A stretch of 64,000 nucleotides of DNA from Modestobacter sp. VKM Ac-2982 (GTDB lineage: Bacteria; Actinomycetota; Actinomycetes; Mycobacteriales; Geodermatophilaceae), in assembly GCF_026967935.1 (NCBI RefSeq), contig NZ_JAPVBL010000004.1, positions 62,001 to 126,000 of the forward strand, in the 5' to 3' direction. Below, one piece after another: positions 1-8,563 of the stretch. Both the position numbers and the translations under genes were made by a program. The first letter of the stretch is position 1, and each line of letters opens with the position of its first letter. The notes below the pieces were generated by a model, which was not told the DNA's origin, searched no databases, and saw nothing but the letters and a program-made list of their open reading frames with translations.

Positions 1-451
1 CGGTGCCGGCGCGGGCGCTGACCGCCACGGCCGGGACCCGGCCCAGCGACGTCCCGGCCAGCCGCTCGGCTGCGTCGGCGAGCACCGGTGCGGGGTCGGC
101 GAGGTCGGACTTGGTGACGGCCAGCAGCCCGTGCCGCACCCCGAGGGCGTCCAGGACGGCGACGTGCTCGGCCGTCTGCGCCGACCACCCGTCGTCGGCG
201 GCGACCACGACCAGGGCGGCGGGCACCGACCCGACCCCGGCGAGCATGTTGCCCACGAACCGCTCGTGCCCGGGGACGTCGACGATGGCGAGCCGGCGGC
301 CGGAGGGCAGCGTCGTCCAGGCGAAGCCCAGGTCGATGGTGAGCCCGCGTCGGCGCTCCTCCTCCCAGCGGTCCGGCTCCATCCCGGTCAGGGCCGTGAC
401 CAGCGTCGACTTGCCGTGGTCGACGTGGCCGGCGGTCGCCAGGACGTCCAT
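1..451 (-). CDS. selB: Selenocysteine-specific elongation factor SelB, 5' part
   Basis: SelB is the GTPase that carries Sec-tRNA(Sec) to the ribosome at a recoded stop codon followed by a SECIS hairpin. The first 150 codons are present and the gene runs off the left edge. The frame begins MDVLATAGHVDHGKST and shows the G1 loop GHVDHGKST, the G3 motif DVPGHE and the G4 motif TKSD, in the order of translational GTPases. The C-terminal winged-helix domains that read the SECIS are outside the window. I chose the ATG at 451. A GTG at 475 overlapping the end of selA is also possible because no good Shine-Dalgarno lies near the ATG. It directly follows selA, so the two are probably cotranscribed. 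Given the CUA anticodon of the neighbouring tRNA-Sec, this factor should act at UAG codons (inference). Confidence 0.93.
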   Translation of the reverse strand, partial: MDVLATAGHVDHGKSTLVTALTGMEPDRWEEERRRGLTIDLGFAWTTLPSGRRLAIVDVPGHERFVGNMLAGVGSVPAALVVVAADDGWSAQTAEHVAVLDALGVRHGLLAVTKSDLADPAPVLADAAERLAGTSLGRVPAVAVSARAGT

Positions 452-465
452 CCGGGCGGCAGCGG

Positions 466-1803
466 TCAGCTCCACCGGCGGGCCACCTCCGTCACGGCGG
501 CGATCAGCCGCTCGTCGTCAGCGGGGAGGAGGCTGCGCAGGTCGAGCAGGGTGCGGTCGCCGTCCAGGTGGCCGACCACCGGCGGGTCGCCGTGCCGCAG
601 CGGCTCGGCGAACCGGGGGTCCAGGGCGACGGCGGCGCTGGGCAGCTCGAACTCCGGCGCTCCCCCACCGCCGACCCGCGCGGTCGACGCGACGGCGACC
701 GCCTCGATCCCGCGGGCCTGCAGGGTGGCGGCCACCGCGGTGGCCCGGGCCTGCAGCGCGGCCGGGTCGGCGTCCAGCATCTCCTGGACCGGCGGCACCG
801 GGCCGCGCAGCGTCGCCTCGAGCGCCGCGAGGGTCGTCTTGTCGACCCGCAGCGCCCGGTACAGCGGGTGCCGGCGCAGCCGCTGGACCAGCGCCGCCGA
901 GCCGAGCACGATCCCGGCCTGCGGCCCGCCGAGCAGCTTGTCGCCGCTGCACAACACCAGGTCCGCACCGGCGGCCAGCGTCGTCTGCAGGTCCGGCTCA
1001 TCGGGCAGCAGCGGGTGCGGGCGCAGCAGGCCGCTGCCCACGTCGGCGACCAGCGGCACCCCCGTGCCGGCCAGCGCCGGAGCCAGCTCGGCGACGTCGG
1101 CGGACCGGGTGAACCCGCGGACGACGAAGTTGGAGGGGTGCACCTTGAGCACCGCACCGGTGTCCGGGCCGAGGGCGTCGGTGTAGTCGGCCAGCGAGAC
1201 CCGGTTCGTCGTCCCGACCTCGCGCAGCCGGGCGCCGGTGCTGACCAGCAGGTCGGGGATGCGGAACCCGTCGCCGATCTCGACCAGCTCCCCGCGGGCG
1301 ATGACCAGCTCCCCGCCGAACGCGGTGGCGACCAGGGCCAGTGCGGCGGCGCAGTTGTTGACCACCAGCGCGGCCTCGGCGGCGGGCACGGCGGCCAGCA
1401 ACGCCGAGAGCGCCCCCTCCCCTCGCGGACCGCGGCGGCCGGTGCCGAGGTCGAGCTCGACGTCGGTGGTGCCGCTGGCCGCCACCACCGCGGCCACGGC
1501 CGCGCCGGACAGCGGTGCCCGGCCCAGGTTGGTGTGCACGAGCACTCCGGTGGCGTTGAGCACCGGCGAGAGGCTGCTGGCGGTGCCGGGCAGCCCGGCC
1601 AGCACAGCGGCGACGACGTCGTCCGGTGGCAGCTCGCCCGCCCGAACGCGCTGCTGCGCGACCTGCACAGCGCCCTTCACCAGTTCCCGGCCCAGTCGCT
1701 GCACCGCAGCAGCGACGGCGGGGTCGGCGAGCACCGTGTCGGTCCGGGGCACGCGCCGGCGCGGGTCGGTGGTCGCGGCGGTGGTCGTGGCGTCCGTGGT
1801 CAT
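466..1803 (-). CDS. selA: L-seryl-tRNA(Sec) selenium transferase
   Basis: SelA is the PLP enzyme that converts seryl-tRNA(Sec) to selenocysteinyl-tRNA(Sec) using selenophosphate from SelD. The protein has 445 residues, normal for bacterial SelA. It carries the family's HTNLGRAPL stretch, VVNNCAAAL, and the PLP-binding lysine in CSGDKLLGGPQAG (K289). The ATG at 1803 gives the start MTTDATTTAATT; the open frame continues upstream into the tRNA-Sec gene but that part is not expected to be translated. The gene lies between the tRNA-Sec gene (upstream) and selB (downstream), the usual sel cluster order. A 13-bp hairpin sits between the tRNA and this start and may terminate or attenuate read-through from the tRNA promoter. 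Confidence 0.95.
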   Translation of the reverse strand: MTTDATTTAATTDPRRRVPRTDTVLADPAVAAAVQRLGRELVKGAVQVAQQRVRAGELPPDDVVAAVLAGLPGTASSLSPVLNATGVLVHTNLGRAPLSGAAVAAVVAASGTTDVELDLGTGRRGPRGEGALSALLAAVPAAEAALVVNNCAAALALVATAFGGELVIARGELVEIGDGFRIPDLLVSTGARLREVGTTNRVSLADYTDALGPDTGAVLKVHPSNFVVRGFTRSADVAELAPALAGTGVPLVADVGSGLLRPHPLLPDEPDLQTTLAAGADLVLCSGDKLLGGPQAGIVLGSAALVQRLRRHPLYRALRVDKTTLAALEATLRGPVPPVQEMLDADPAALQARATAVAATLQARGIEAVAVASTARVGGGGAPEFELPSAAVALDPRFAEPLRHGDPPVVGHLDGDRTLLDLRSLLPADDERLIAAVTEVARRWS

Positions 1804-1827
1804 CGCGGCCCGAGCGTAGGTGGCCGT

Positions 1828-1857
1828 CGCGGAGCCGGCCCGAGGGCCGGCTCCGCG
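1828..1857 (-). terminator. Hairpin between tRNA-Sec and selA
   Basis: Perfect 13-bp stem (arms 1828-1840 and 1845-1857) with a CGAG loop and no U-tract. It starts 8 bp after the encoded CCA end of the tRNA and ends 25 bp before the selA ATG. It could terminate the tRNA transcript or limit read-through into selA. Confidence 0.55.
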
Positions 1858-1864
1858 GGGCGGC

Positions 1865-1960
1865 TGGCGGAGACGGACGGGAATCGAACCCGCCTGACCG
1901 AGTTGCTCGGCCACGTCGGCTTTAGAGGCCGCGGGGGCCACCAGACACCCTGACGTCTCC
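1865..1960 (-). tRNA. selC: tRNA-Sec with CUA anticodon (UAG-decoding)
   Basis: A 96-nt tRNA including the encoded CCA (1865-1867), with discriminator G. The 5' GGAGACG pairs with CGTCTCC (7 bp) and GGCGGG pairs with CCCGTC across the TTCGATT loop (6 bp, one G-U), giving the 13-bp acceptor/T helix typical of tRNA-Sec. A long variable arm GGCCGAG-CAA-CTCGGTC (7 bp) and an extended D stem with a short TGGT loop (one T-C mismatch) are also present. The anticodon stem CGGC/GCCG closes the seven-base loop C-T-C-T-A-A-A (1919-1925), so positions 34-36 read CUA. A canonical Sec tRNA would have UCA. The gene is directly upstream of selA and selB. UAG-decoding Sec tRNAs have been reported in Blastococcus and Geodermatophilus, which fits the rest of the window. 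Confidence 0.93.
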
Positions 1961-1967
1961 GCCGCCG

Positions 1968-1973
1968 ACCTTA
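1968..1973 (-). promoter_or_regulatory. Probable -10 element of the tRNA-Sec promoter
   Basis: On the minus strand TAAGGT (TANNNT class) lies 7 nt before the tRNA 5' end, so transcription would begin at or just before the mature tRNA. No good -35 is visible. Confidence 0.4.
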
Positions 1974-2024
1974 CGTCCCGACGGCTGGACCGGCAGGTCC
2001 CGCCCGTCCAGCGGGACCCGACGA

Positions 2025-3098
<1,074 letters not shown>

Positions 3099-3205
3099 CG
3101 GGCGCACTCCTGGTGGTCGGGGATGCCGGGGATCCGGACAGGACGGACGGACGCGGGGTCATCGGCTGCGCGGTGGGCCGAGCCGCCGTGCAGGCGGGCT
3201 GGGGG

Positions 3206-4717
3206 TCAGCCAAGGGAGATCGCCGTCCAGGACACCGGGGGCAGCTCGATGGTGAGGACGCCGTCCTGCAGGTGGGCGCTCTTGTTCGCCACCGGGGTGA
3301 CCCGGGTCGGCTCGGCCAGGGTGTTGACCGCGTAGGGGTCGTCGTCGTTCAGGGTGTGCGTCTCCAGGACGCGGACGTCGCCGAGGCTGCTGGCGTCGAC
3401 GGTCACCGTCGTCGGCCCCTCGATCGCCCGGTTGACCAGGAAGACCGCCGTGGCGCCGGTCTCCGGGTCGTGGGTGGCGACCGCGTCGACCAGCGGGACG
3501 TCGCCGTGCTCGGTCGTCCGGTAGGTCTCGCTCGACAGCTCGACGCGCAACGCGGTGCCCCGGGCCAGTCGGGAGGTCAGCGCGAAGGGGAAGAACGTCG
3601 TCTGCCGCCAGGCCGGCCCGCCGGGCTCGGTCATGATCGGCGCGATGACGTTGACCAGCTGCGCCAGGCTGGCGGAGGTGACCCGGTCGGCGTGCTTGAG
3701 CAGCGAGATGAGCAGGCTGCCGACGACGACGGCGTCCGCGACGTGGTACGCGTCCTCGAGCAGGCGGGGCGCGTAGGGCCACTGCTCGATGTCGGTGATC
3801 TGGTCCTCGGCGTGGAAGCGCTCCTGGTACCAGACGTTCCACTCGTCGAAGGCGACGTTGATCGTCTTGGCGCTGCGCAGCTCGGCCTTGACGTGGTCGG
3901 CGGTGGCGACGACGGACTCGATGAAGTGGTCCATGTCGACGGCCGAGGCGAGGAAGCCGGCCAGGTCGCCGTTCCGCTCGGCGTAGTAGGCGTGGCAGGA
4001 GATGTAGTCGACGTCCTCGTAGGTGTGCTGCAGCACGGTGCGCTCCCACGCGCCGAACGTCGGCATGGCCGAGTTGGAGCTGCCGCACACCACGAGCTCG
4101 ACCGACGGGTCCAGCTGGCGCATGGCCTTGGCGGTCTGGGCGGCGATCTTGCCGTAGTCCTCCGCGCTGCGGTGCCCCAGCTGCCACGGGCCGTCCATCT
4201 CGTTGCCCAGGCACCACATCGTCACGCCGAACGGCTCCGGGGTGCCGTCGGCGATCCGCTGGTCCGACAGGGCCGACCCGGACCGGACGTTGCTGTACTC
4301 GAGGAGGTCGAGGGCCTCCAGCACACCGCGGGTGCCGAGGTTGACGGCCAGCATCAGCTCGCTGCCAGCCTTGTCGTTCCAGCGGGCGAACTCGTGCAGG
4401 CCCACCTGGTTGGTCTCCAGCGAGTGCCAGGCCAGGTCCAGGCGCTTCGGCCGGGACTCCCGCGGCCCGACGCCGTCCTCCCACCGGTAGCCGGAGACGA
4501 AGTTGCCGCCGGGGTAGCGGATGGTCGAGACCCCGAGTTCGCGGACCAGCTCCAGCACGTCGGTCCGGAAGCCCTCCTCGTCTGCCGTCGGGTGGCCGGG
4601 CTCGTAGAGGCCGTCGTAGACGCAGCGGCCCAGGTGCTCGACGAAGGAGCCGAAGACCCGCCGGTGGACGGCGCCGATGGTGAAGCGGGGGTCGAGCGTC
4701 AGGTGTGCAGTGGACAT
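3206..4717 (-). CDS. abfA: GH51 alpha-L-arabinofuranosidase
   Basis: Releases terminal alpha-L-arabinofuranosyl residues from arabinan or arabinoxylan oligosaccharides; 503 residues, standard for intracellular GH51 enzymes. The acid/base glutamate is in WCLGNEMDG (E173) and the nucleophile in FDEWNVWY (E292), within a TIM barrel followed by a beta-sandwich. There is no signal peptide, so it is probably cytoplasmic and acts on imported oligosaccharides. The ATG at 4717 has GAGGAA about 8 nt upstream; a longer open frame back to 4819 lacks family similarity. It lies between the permeases and the ATPase, the same gene set as Bacillus subtilis araNPQ-abfA. Confidence 0.94.
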   Translation of the reverse strand: MSTAHLTLDPRFTIGAVHRRVFGSFVEHLGRCVYDGLYEPGHPTADEEGFRTDVLELVRELGVSTIRYPGGNFVSGYRWEDGVGPRESRPKRLDLAWHSLETNQVGLHEFARWNDKAGSELMLAVNLGTRGVLEALDLLEYSNVRSGSALSDQRIADGTPEPFGVTMWCLGNEMDGPWQLGHRSAEDYGKIAAQTAKAMRQLDPSVELVVCGSSNSAMPTFGAWERTVLQHTYEDVDYISCHAYYAERNGDLAGFLASAVDMDHFIESVVATADHVKAELRSAKTINVAFDEWNVWYQERFHAEDQITDIEQWPYAPRLLEDAYHVADAVVVGSLLISLLKHADRVTSASLAQLVNVIAPIMTEPGGPAWRQTTFFPFALTSRLARGTALRVELSSETYRTTEHGDVPLVDAVATHDPETGATAVFLVNRAIEGPTTVTVDASSLGDVRVLETHTLNDDDPYAVNTLAEPTRVTPVANKSAHLQDGVLTIELPPVSWTAISLG

Positions 4718-4862
4718 GAGGGTTCCTCGACGTGGGGGCGGCCGGGCCGCGCGATGGGGTGACGGGCCTGCAACAGGTCCGTGCGAGGGAGGTCTGACGG
4801 GCAGCACGAGGGCGTGCACCGCGCCGGCCGGGGCCCGACGCCGGTGGCGGGCCGCCGGTGAG

Positions 4863-5789
4863 CTACTTGAGGCTGCCGATGGACAGGCCGCCCTGCCAGT
4901 ACCGCTGGAGGCCGAGGAAGGCGGCGATCAGCGGGATGATCGACACCAGCGAACCGACGACGATCAGCGTGTAGAGGGAGACGCCGCCGCCGTTGTTGGC
5001 CCCGGCGAGCCCCTGCCAGAGGTTGATCCCCACGGTGATCGGGAAGAGCTCGGAGTCCGACAGGACGGCGAGGGGCAGGAAGTAGTTGTTCCAGGTGCCC
5101 ACGACCGACAGCAGCAGCACCGTGACGATCGCCGGGCGCATCAGGGGCAGCGCGACCTGGAAGAAGGTGCGGAACTCCCCCGCGCCGTCCATCCGGGCCG
5201 CGTCCAGCAGCTCGTCGGGCACGCCGTCGGCGGTGTAGACCCGCATCAGGTAGACGCCGAACGGGCTGAGCATCGACGGCAGGATCACCGCCCACGCGGT
5301 GTTGGTGAGCTCGACCTCCGACAGCATCACGAAGGTGGGGATGACCAGGGCGGTCATCGGGACCATCACCGCGCCGAGCAGCAGCGCGAAGGACAACCGG
5401 CGACCCGGGAAGTCGAACTTGGCGAACGCGTACCCGGCGAGCACGGCCAGGATGGTGGCCCCGATGCCGCCACCGAAGGCGTAGAGCAGCGAGTTGCCGA
5501 GCCACCTGAGGTAGATGCCGTCGTTGTAGGTGAACAGCGTCGAGAGGTTGTCGAAGAGGGCGAAGTCCTCCCCGAACCACAGCGCACCGTTCGGCGAGTT
5601 GAACAGCCCGCCGGGGCTCTTGGTGCTGGCCACGATGAGGAACCACAGCGGCAGCACGAAGTAGAGGACGAGGAAGGCCAGGAACAGGTGCGAGCCGGTA
5701 CGACGCCGACGCGGGCGTCGGGCACGGCGGCCCTCCCGGAGGGCGTGGACCGCGTCGTCGGCGCGGACGGGGCTGGACAGGACGCTCAC
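4863..5789 (-). CDS. Carbohydrate ABC transporter permease (MalG/AraQ type)
   Basis: Inner-membrane subunit of the CUT1 importer, 308 residues with six hydrophobic segments and the cytoplasmic EAA-like loop ELLDAARMDGAGEFRTFFQV near residues 200-220 that docks to the ATPase. The N-terminus is arginine-rich before the first membrane helix. The GTG start at 5789 overlaps the stop of the upstream permease (GTGA), implying translational coupling. The stop codon is TAG, one of only two in the window. There is no recognisable domain after it, so it is read as a true stop and not a Sec codon. Confidence 0.92.
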   Translation of the reverse strand: MSVLSSPVRADDAVHALREGRRARRPRRRRTGSHLFLAFLVLYFVLPLWFLIVASTKSPGGLFNSPNGALWFGEDFALFDNLSTLFTYNDGIYLRWLGNSLLYAFGGGIGATILAVLAGYAFAKFDFPGRRLSFALLLGAVMVPMTALVIPTFVMLSEVELTNTAWAVILPSMLSPFGVYLMRVYTADGVPDELLDAARMDGAGEFRTFFQVALPLMRPAIVTVLLLSVVGTWNNYFLPLAVLSDSELFPITVGINLWQGLAGANNGGGVSLYTLIVVGSLVSIIPLIAAFLGLQRYWQGGLSIGSLK

Positions 5790-6742
5790 TTGAGGAACCC
5801 CCCACGCTTGCGGGTCAGGAAGAGGAAGACGTAGACGCCGATGAACACCACGATGCCCAGGGCGAAGGAGATGGCCGAGGCGTAGTTGAACTGGGCGAAC
5901 CGGAACGCCAGGTTGAAGGCGTAGACGTTCGGGGTGATGTCGGTGGTGATCGACCCGTTGGAGATCGGCAGCAGCACCTGTGGCTCGGTGAAGAACTGCA
6001 GGGTGCCGATGACGGCGAACACCAGGATGAGCACGAGCGCGGAGCTGATCATCGGGATCTTGATCTTCAGCGCGATCTGCCAGGCCTTCGCGCCGTCCAT
6101 CCGGGCCGCCTCGTAGACGGCCGGGTCGATCCCCTGCAGCGCTGCGTAGATGATGATCATGTAGTAGCCGGCCCACTGCCAGGTCACCACGTTCGTCAGC
6201 CCGTAGAACAGGTTGTCCGGGCTGAGCAGGAACGGTGCGCCCTCCCCGAACAGCTGCTCCAGCGGCCCGAAGTTCGGGCTGTAGAGGAAGCCCCAGAGCA
6301 CCGCACCGATGACGGCGGGGATCGCGTAGGGGACGAAGATCATGAGCCGGGAGAACGTGGCGAAGCGGCTGGTGAGCGAGTCGAGCACCAACGCCGCGGC
6401 CAGGGAGACCAGCATCTGGACCGGGATGACCACGACGGCGAAGCGCACCACGAACCACACACCGGACAGGAAGGCCGGGTCGGTGAAGGCCCGGCTGTAG
6501 TTCGCCAGACCGGCGAACTCCTCACCGGTGGCCAGCCCGTTGGTGAAGAGGCTGAGGTAGAAGGCGTACAGCAGCGGGCCGACCAGGAACAGCAGGAAGA
6601 CCACCGCGAACGGGGCCAGGAACACCCACCCGACCATGCCGTTGCCGCGCCGCTTGCGTCGGCGGGTGCCCCGCCGTCCGGTGGCCACCGTGGCCCCTGC
6701 TGCGGGGGACACCGGCCGCGGTGCCGTGTCCAGCGTTGCCAT
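5786..6742 (-). CDS. Carbohydrate ABC transporter permease (MalF/AraP type)
   Basis: Partner permease of the arabinoside importer, 318 residues. After a basic N-terminus (about residues 24-34, RRGTRRRKRRG) it has six membrane helices and an EAA-like loop YEAARMDGAKAWQIALKI around residue 220. The ATG at 6742 is preceded by a weak GAGACGG. A strong hairpin (6779-6817) separates it from the binding-protein gene, so permease expression is probably lower than binding-protein expression. The 3' end overlaps the next permease. Confidence 0.92.
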   Translation of the reverse strand: MATLDTAPRPVSPAAGATVATGRRGTRRRKRRGNGMVGWVFLAPFAVVFLLFLVGPLLYAFYLSLFTNGLATGEEFAGLANYSRAFTDPAFLSGVWFVVRFAVVVIPVQMLVSLAAALVLDSLTSRFATFSRLMIFVPYAIPAVIGAVLWGFLYSPNFGPLEQLFGEGAPFLLSPDNLFYGLTNVVTWQWAGYYMIIIYAALQGIDPAVYEAARMDGAKAWQIALKIKIPMISSALVLILVFAVIGTLQFFTEPQVLLPISNGSITTDITPNVYAFNLAFRFAQFNYASAISFALGIVVFIGVYVFLFLTRKRGGFLK

Positions 6743-6778
6743 CACCGTCTCGCTCTCGTTCTGGGGAGGTGGGGGTGC

Positions 6779-6817
6779 CCGGTCGCGGGGAGGGCGGTGC
6801 GCCCTCCCCGCGACCGG
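6779..6817 (-). terminator. Intra-operon hairpin after the binding-protein gene
   Basis: Perfect 17-bp stem (arms 6779-6795 and 6801-6817), 5-nt loop, no U-tract, in the gap between the binding-protein stop (6846) and the first permease start (6742). This placement is typical of partial terminators or 3' stabilising hairpins that let the binding protein be made in excess. Confidence 0.7.
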
Positions 6818-6845
6818 ACGGAGTGGTCCGGCTGGGCCGGCAGCC

Positions 6846-8198
6846 TCAGTTGAGCGTGAAGCCCTGCTGCTCGGCGTAGGCCTCCATCTCCGCCTGCAGG
6901 TCGTCCAGCGCCTCCGAGCCGGTCTTCTCACCGGCGTTGATCGCGGCGATCTCCTCGGTGAACTGGGCGTAGAACGTGGTGCCGAAGGGGCTGTAGGTCG
7001 ACCCCTCGTAGGCGTTGGCCGCCGGGATGTAGACGTCCTTGTTGGCGGTCTGGCCGTCGAAGAACTCCGACTCGTGGTCGATGAACTCCTGCGAGTTCAG
7101 CACCGACTGGTTCAGCGGGAAGATCGTCTGCGACGTCCACCCGTCGGTCAGCGACGGCTCGTCGGCGTACAGCTCCATCGCCACCTGCGCGGCCAGCTCC
7201 GTGTCCTCCGCCTGGCTGGTCACCGCGAGGACCGAACCACCCCAGTTGACCGAGACGGGGTTGGCCGGGTCCCACTGCGGCAGCGGGGCGACGCGCCAGG
7301 TGCCGGCGTCCGCGCCCTCACCCGCGCCGGCGCCGGTCAGGTAGCCGGGCGCCCAGGCGGCGGAGATGTAGGTGGCGTAGTCGCCGTTGATCGCACCGGA
7401 GATGTACTCGGTGGTGAACTGGTCCTGGGTGCCGACGAGCCCGTCCTCGACCAGGCCGGCCCAGTAGTCCAGGACCTCCTTGCTCTCCGGGCTGTTGAGG
7501 TCGATCTCCAGCTCGGTCGGGTTCGCCGAGTCGTAGGTCCACGGCTCCGCGCCGTTCTGCTGCATCAGCGCCACGGTGGGGGCCGGGACGTTCGCCGGGA
7601 GGTCGCCCATCAGCGGCCCACCGGCCGCCTTCAGCTTCTCCGCCGCGGCCCGGTACTCGTCCCAGGTGGTGGGCGGGGTGATGCCGTACTGGTCGAAGAC
7701 GTCCTGGCGGTACATCATCGCCATCGGGCCACCGTCGATCGGGATGCCGTACACCGCGTCGCCGCTGGACACGTCGCGCCAGGCACCCTCGCCGAAGTTG
7801 CCCTCGACCTCGCTGGCCCCGTACTCGCTCAGGTCGACCAGCGCCTCCTGCAGGGCGAAGACCGGGACGGTGTCGGTCTCCAGCATGATCACGTCCGGGG
7901 CGCCGCGGCCGGCCGAGACGGCGGTCTGGAACTTGGCGTACTCGTCGGCCCCCTGGCCGGCGTTGGTGAGGCAGACCTGCACGTCGGTGTGGGTGTCGTT
8001 GAAGTTCTCCACCACCGTCTTCATGTTCGGGTACCACGCCCACACGGAGACGACCGGCGCGTCCGCGTTGGCGATGGGCACGCTGCAGGACCCGCCACCG
8101 CTGGCGGCGGCCTCGTCGTCACCACCTCCGCCACAGGCGGTGAGGCTGGTCATGACGGTCCCCGCACCGAACAGTGCGGTCATGAGCTTCTTGTTCAC
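6846..8198 (-). CDS. Extracellular sugar-binding lipoprotein (CUT1 solute-binding protein)
   Basis: Captures the substrate outside the membrane and delivers it to the permeases; 450 residues. A lipoprotein signal peptide MNKKLMTALFGAGTVMTSL ends in the lipobox LTAC with the lipidated cysteine at C22, followed by a Gly/Asp/Ala-rich linker. The rest has the fold features of solute-binding family 1, including VWAWYPNMKTVVENFNDTH near the mature N-terminus. The GTG at 8198 is the start that gives this signal peptide. First gene of the operon behind the operator-controlled promoter. The exact ligand (arabino-oligosaccharide) is inferred from the GH51 neighbour. Confidence 0.92.
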   Translation of the reverse strand: MNKKLMTALFGAGTVMTSLTACGGGGDDEAAASGGGSCSVPIANADAPVVSVWAWYPNMKTVVENFNDTHTDVQVCLTNAGQGADEYAKFQTAVSAGRGAPDVIMLETDTVPVFALQEALVDLSEYGASEVEGNFGEGAWRDVSSGDAVYGIPIDGGPMAMMYRQDVFDQYGITPPTTWDEYRAAAEKLKAAGGPLMGDLPANVPAPTVALMQQNGAEPWTYDSANPTELEIDLNSPESKEVLDYWAGLVEDGLVGTQDQFTTEYISGAINGDYATYISAAWAPGYLTGAGAGEGADAGTWRVAPLPQWDPANPVSVNWGGSVLAVTSQAEDTELAAQVAMELYADEPSLTDGWTSQTIFPLNQSVLNSQEFIDHESEFFDGQTANKDVYIPAANAYEGSTYSPFGTTFYAQFTEEIAAINAGEKTGSEALDDLQAEMEAYAEQQGFTLN

Positions 8199-8563
8199 GG
8201 GAGGTCCCTCTCGGAGTGACGGCCACGGACGCCGTCGTCGGTGGCTGGGGCCGGCTGCACGTTCGGCCCCTGTGGAGCGAGGTGCGACGAGCTGCAGTGG
8301 GCGAGGGTGTCGCCCAGCGCCGCGCGCAGGACACCCGGTCGCTGGGTGGTGACCGGGAGCAGGCGCCGGAGCGCCGCACACGTTGGCGACTGTGCCGTGG
8401 AGCACCTTCTACAACGTTGTGAAGAGCAATGTGGTCCATCCCACGACCGGTGTCAAGAGGGCTCGGCAGAACGCGCCGACGTGCGCGGCGAGTCGTCGAC
8501 GAACCGCTCCACGGCAGGCTCGGCGGCGGGGACGGACCCGTGCCCGGGCCGGTGGCCGAGGCC
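8199..8563. other. 365-bp intergenic region before the arabinoside operon
   Basis: Contains the promoter/operator at 8411-8456. About 210 bp between the operator and the binding-protein start hold no open frame I can support. The lacI stop bounds the other side. Confidence 0.6.
8411..8456 (-). promoter_or_regulatory. Promoter with LacI-type operator for the arabinoside operon
   Basis: Reading the minus strand, TTGACA (8451-8456) is followed by a 17-bp spacer and CACATT (8428-8433). The perfect palindrome ACAACGTTGT (8411-8420), with the central CG usual in LacI-family operators, begins 7 bp after the -10, so it covers the expected start point. This is the classic geometry for repression by the adjacent LacI protein, presumably relieved by an arabinoside. 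Confidence 0.65.

Noticed and set aside
131-1953. Long plus-strand frames over selB and selA
   Set aside because: They are high-GC antisense shadows: Arg/Pro/Gly/Ala-rich with no domain, while the minus strand encodes recognisable proteins.
4699-4862. Sugar permease continuing past its TAG stop as a possible selenoprotein
   Set aside because: The translation after TAG shows low-complexity residues and no similarity to a permease C-terminus; no SECIS-like hairpin visible near it.
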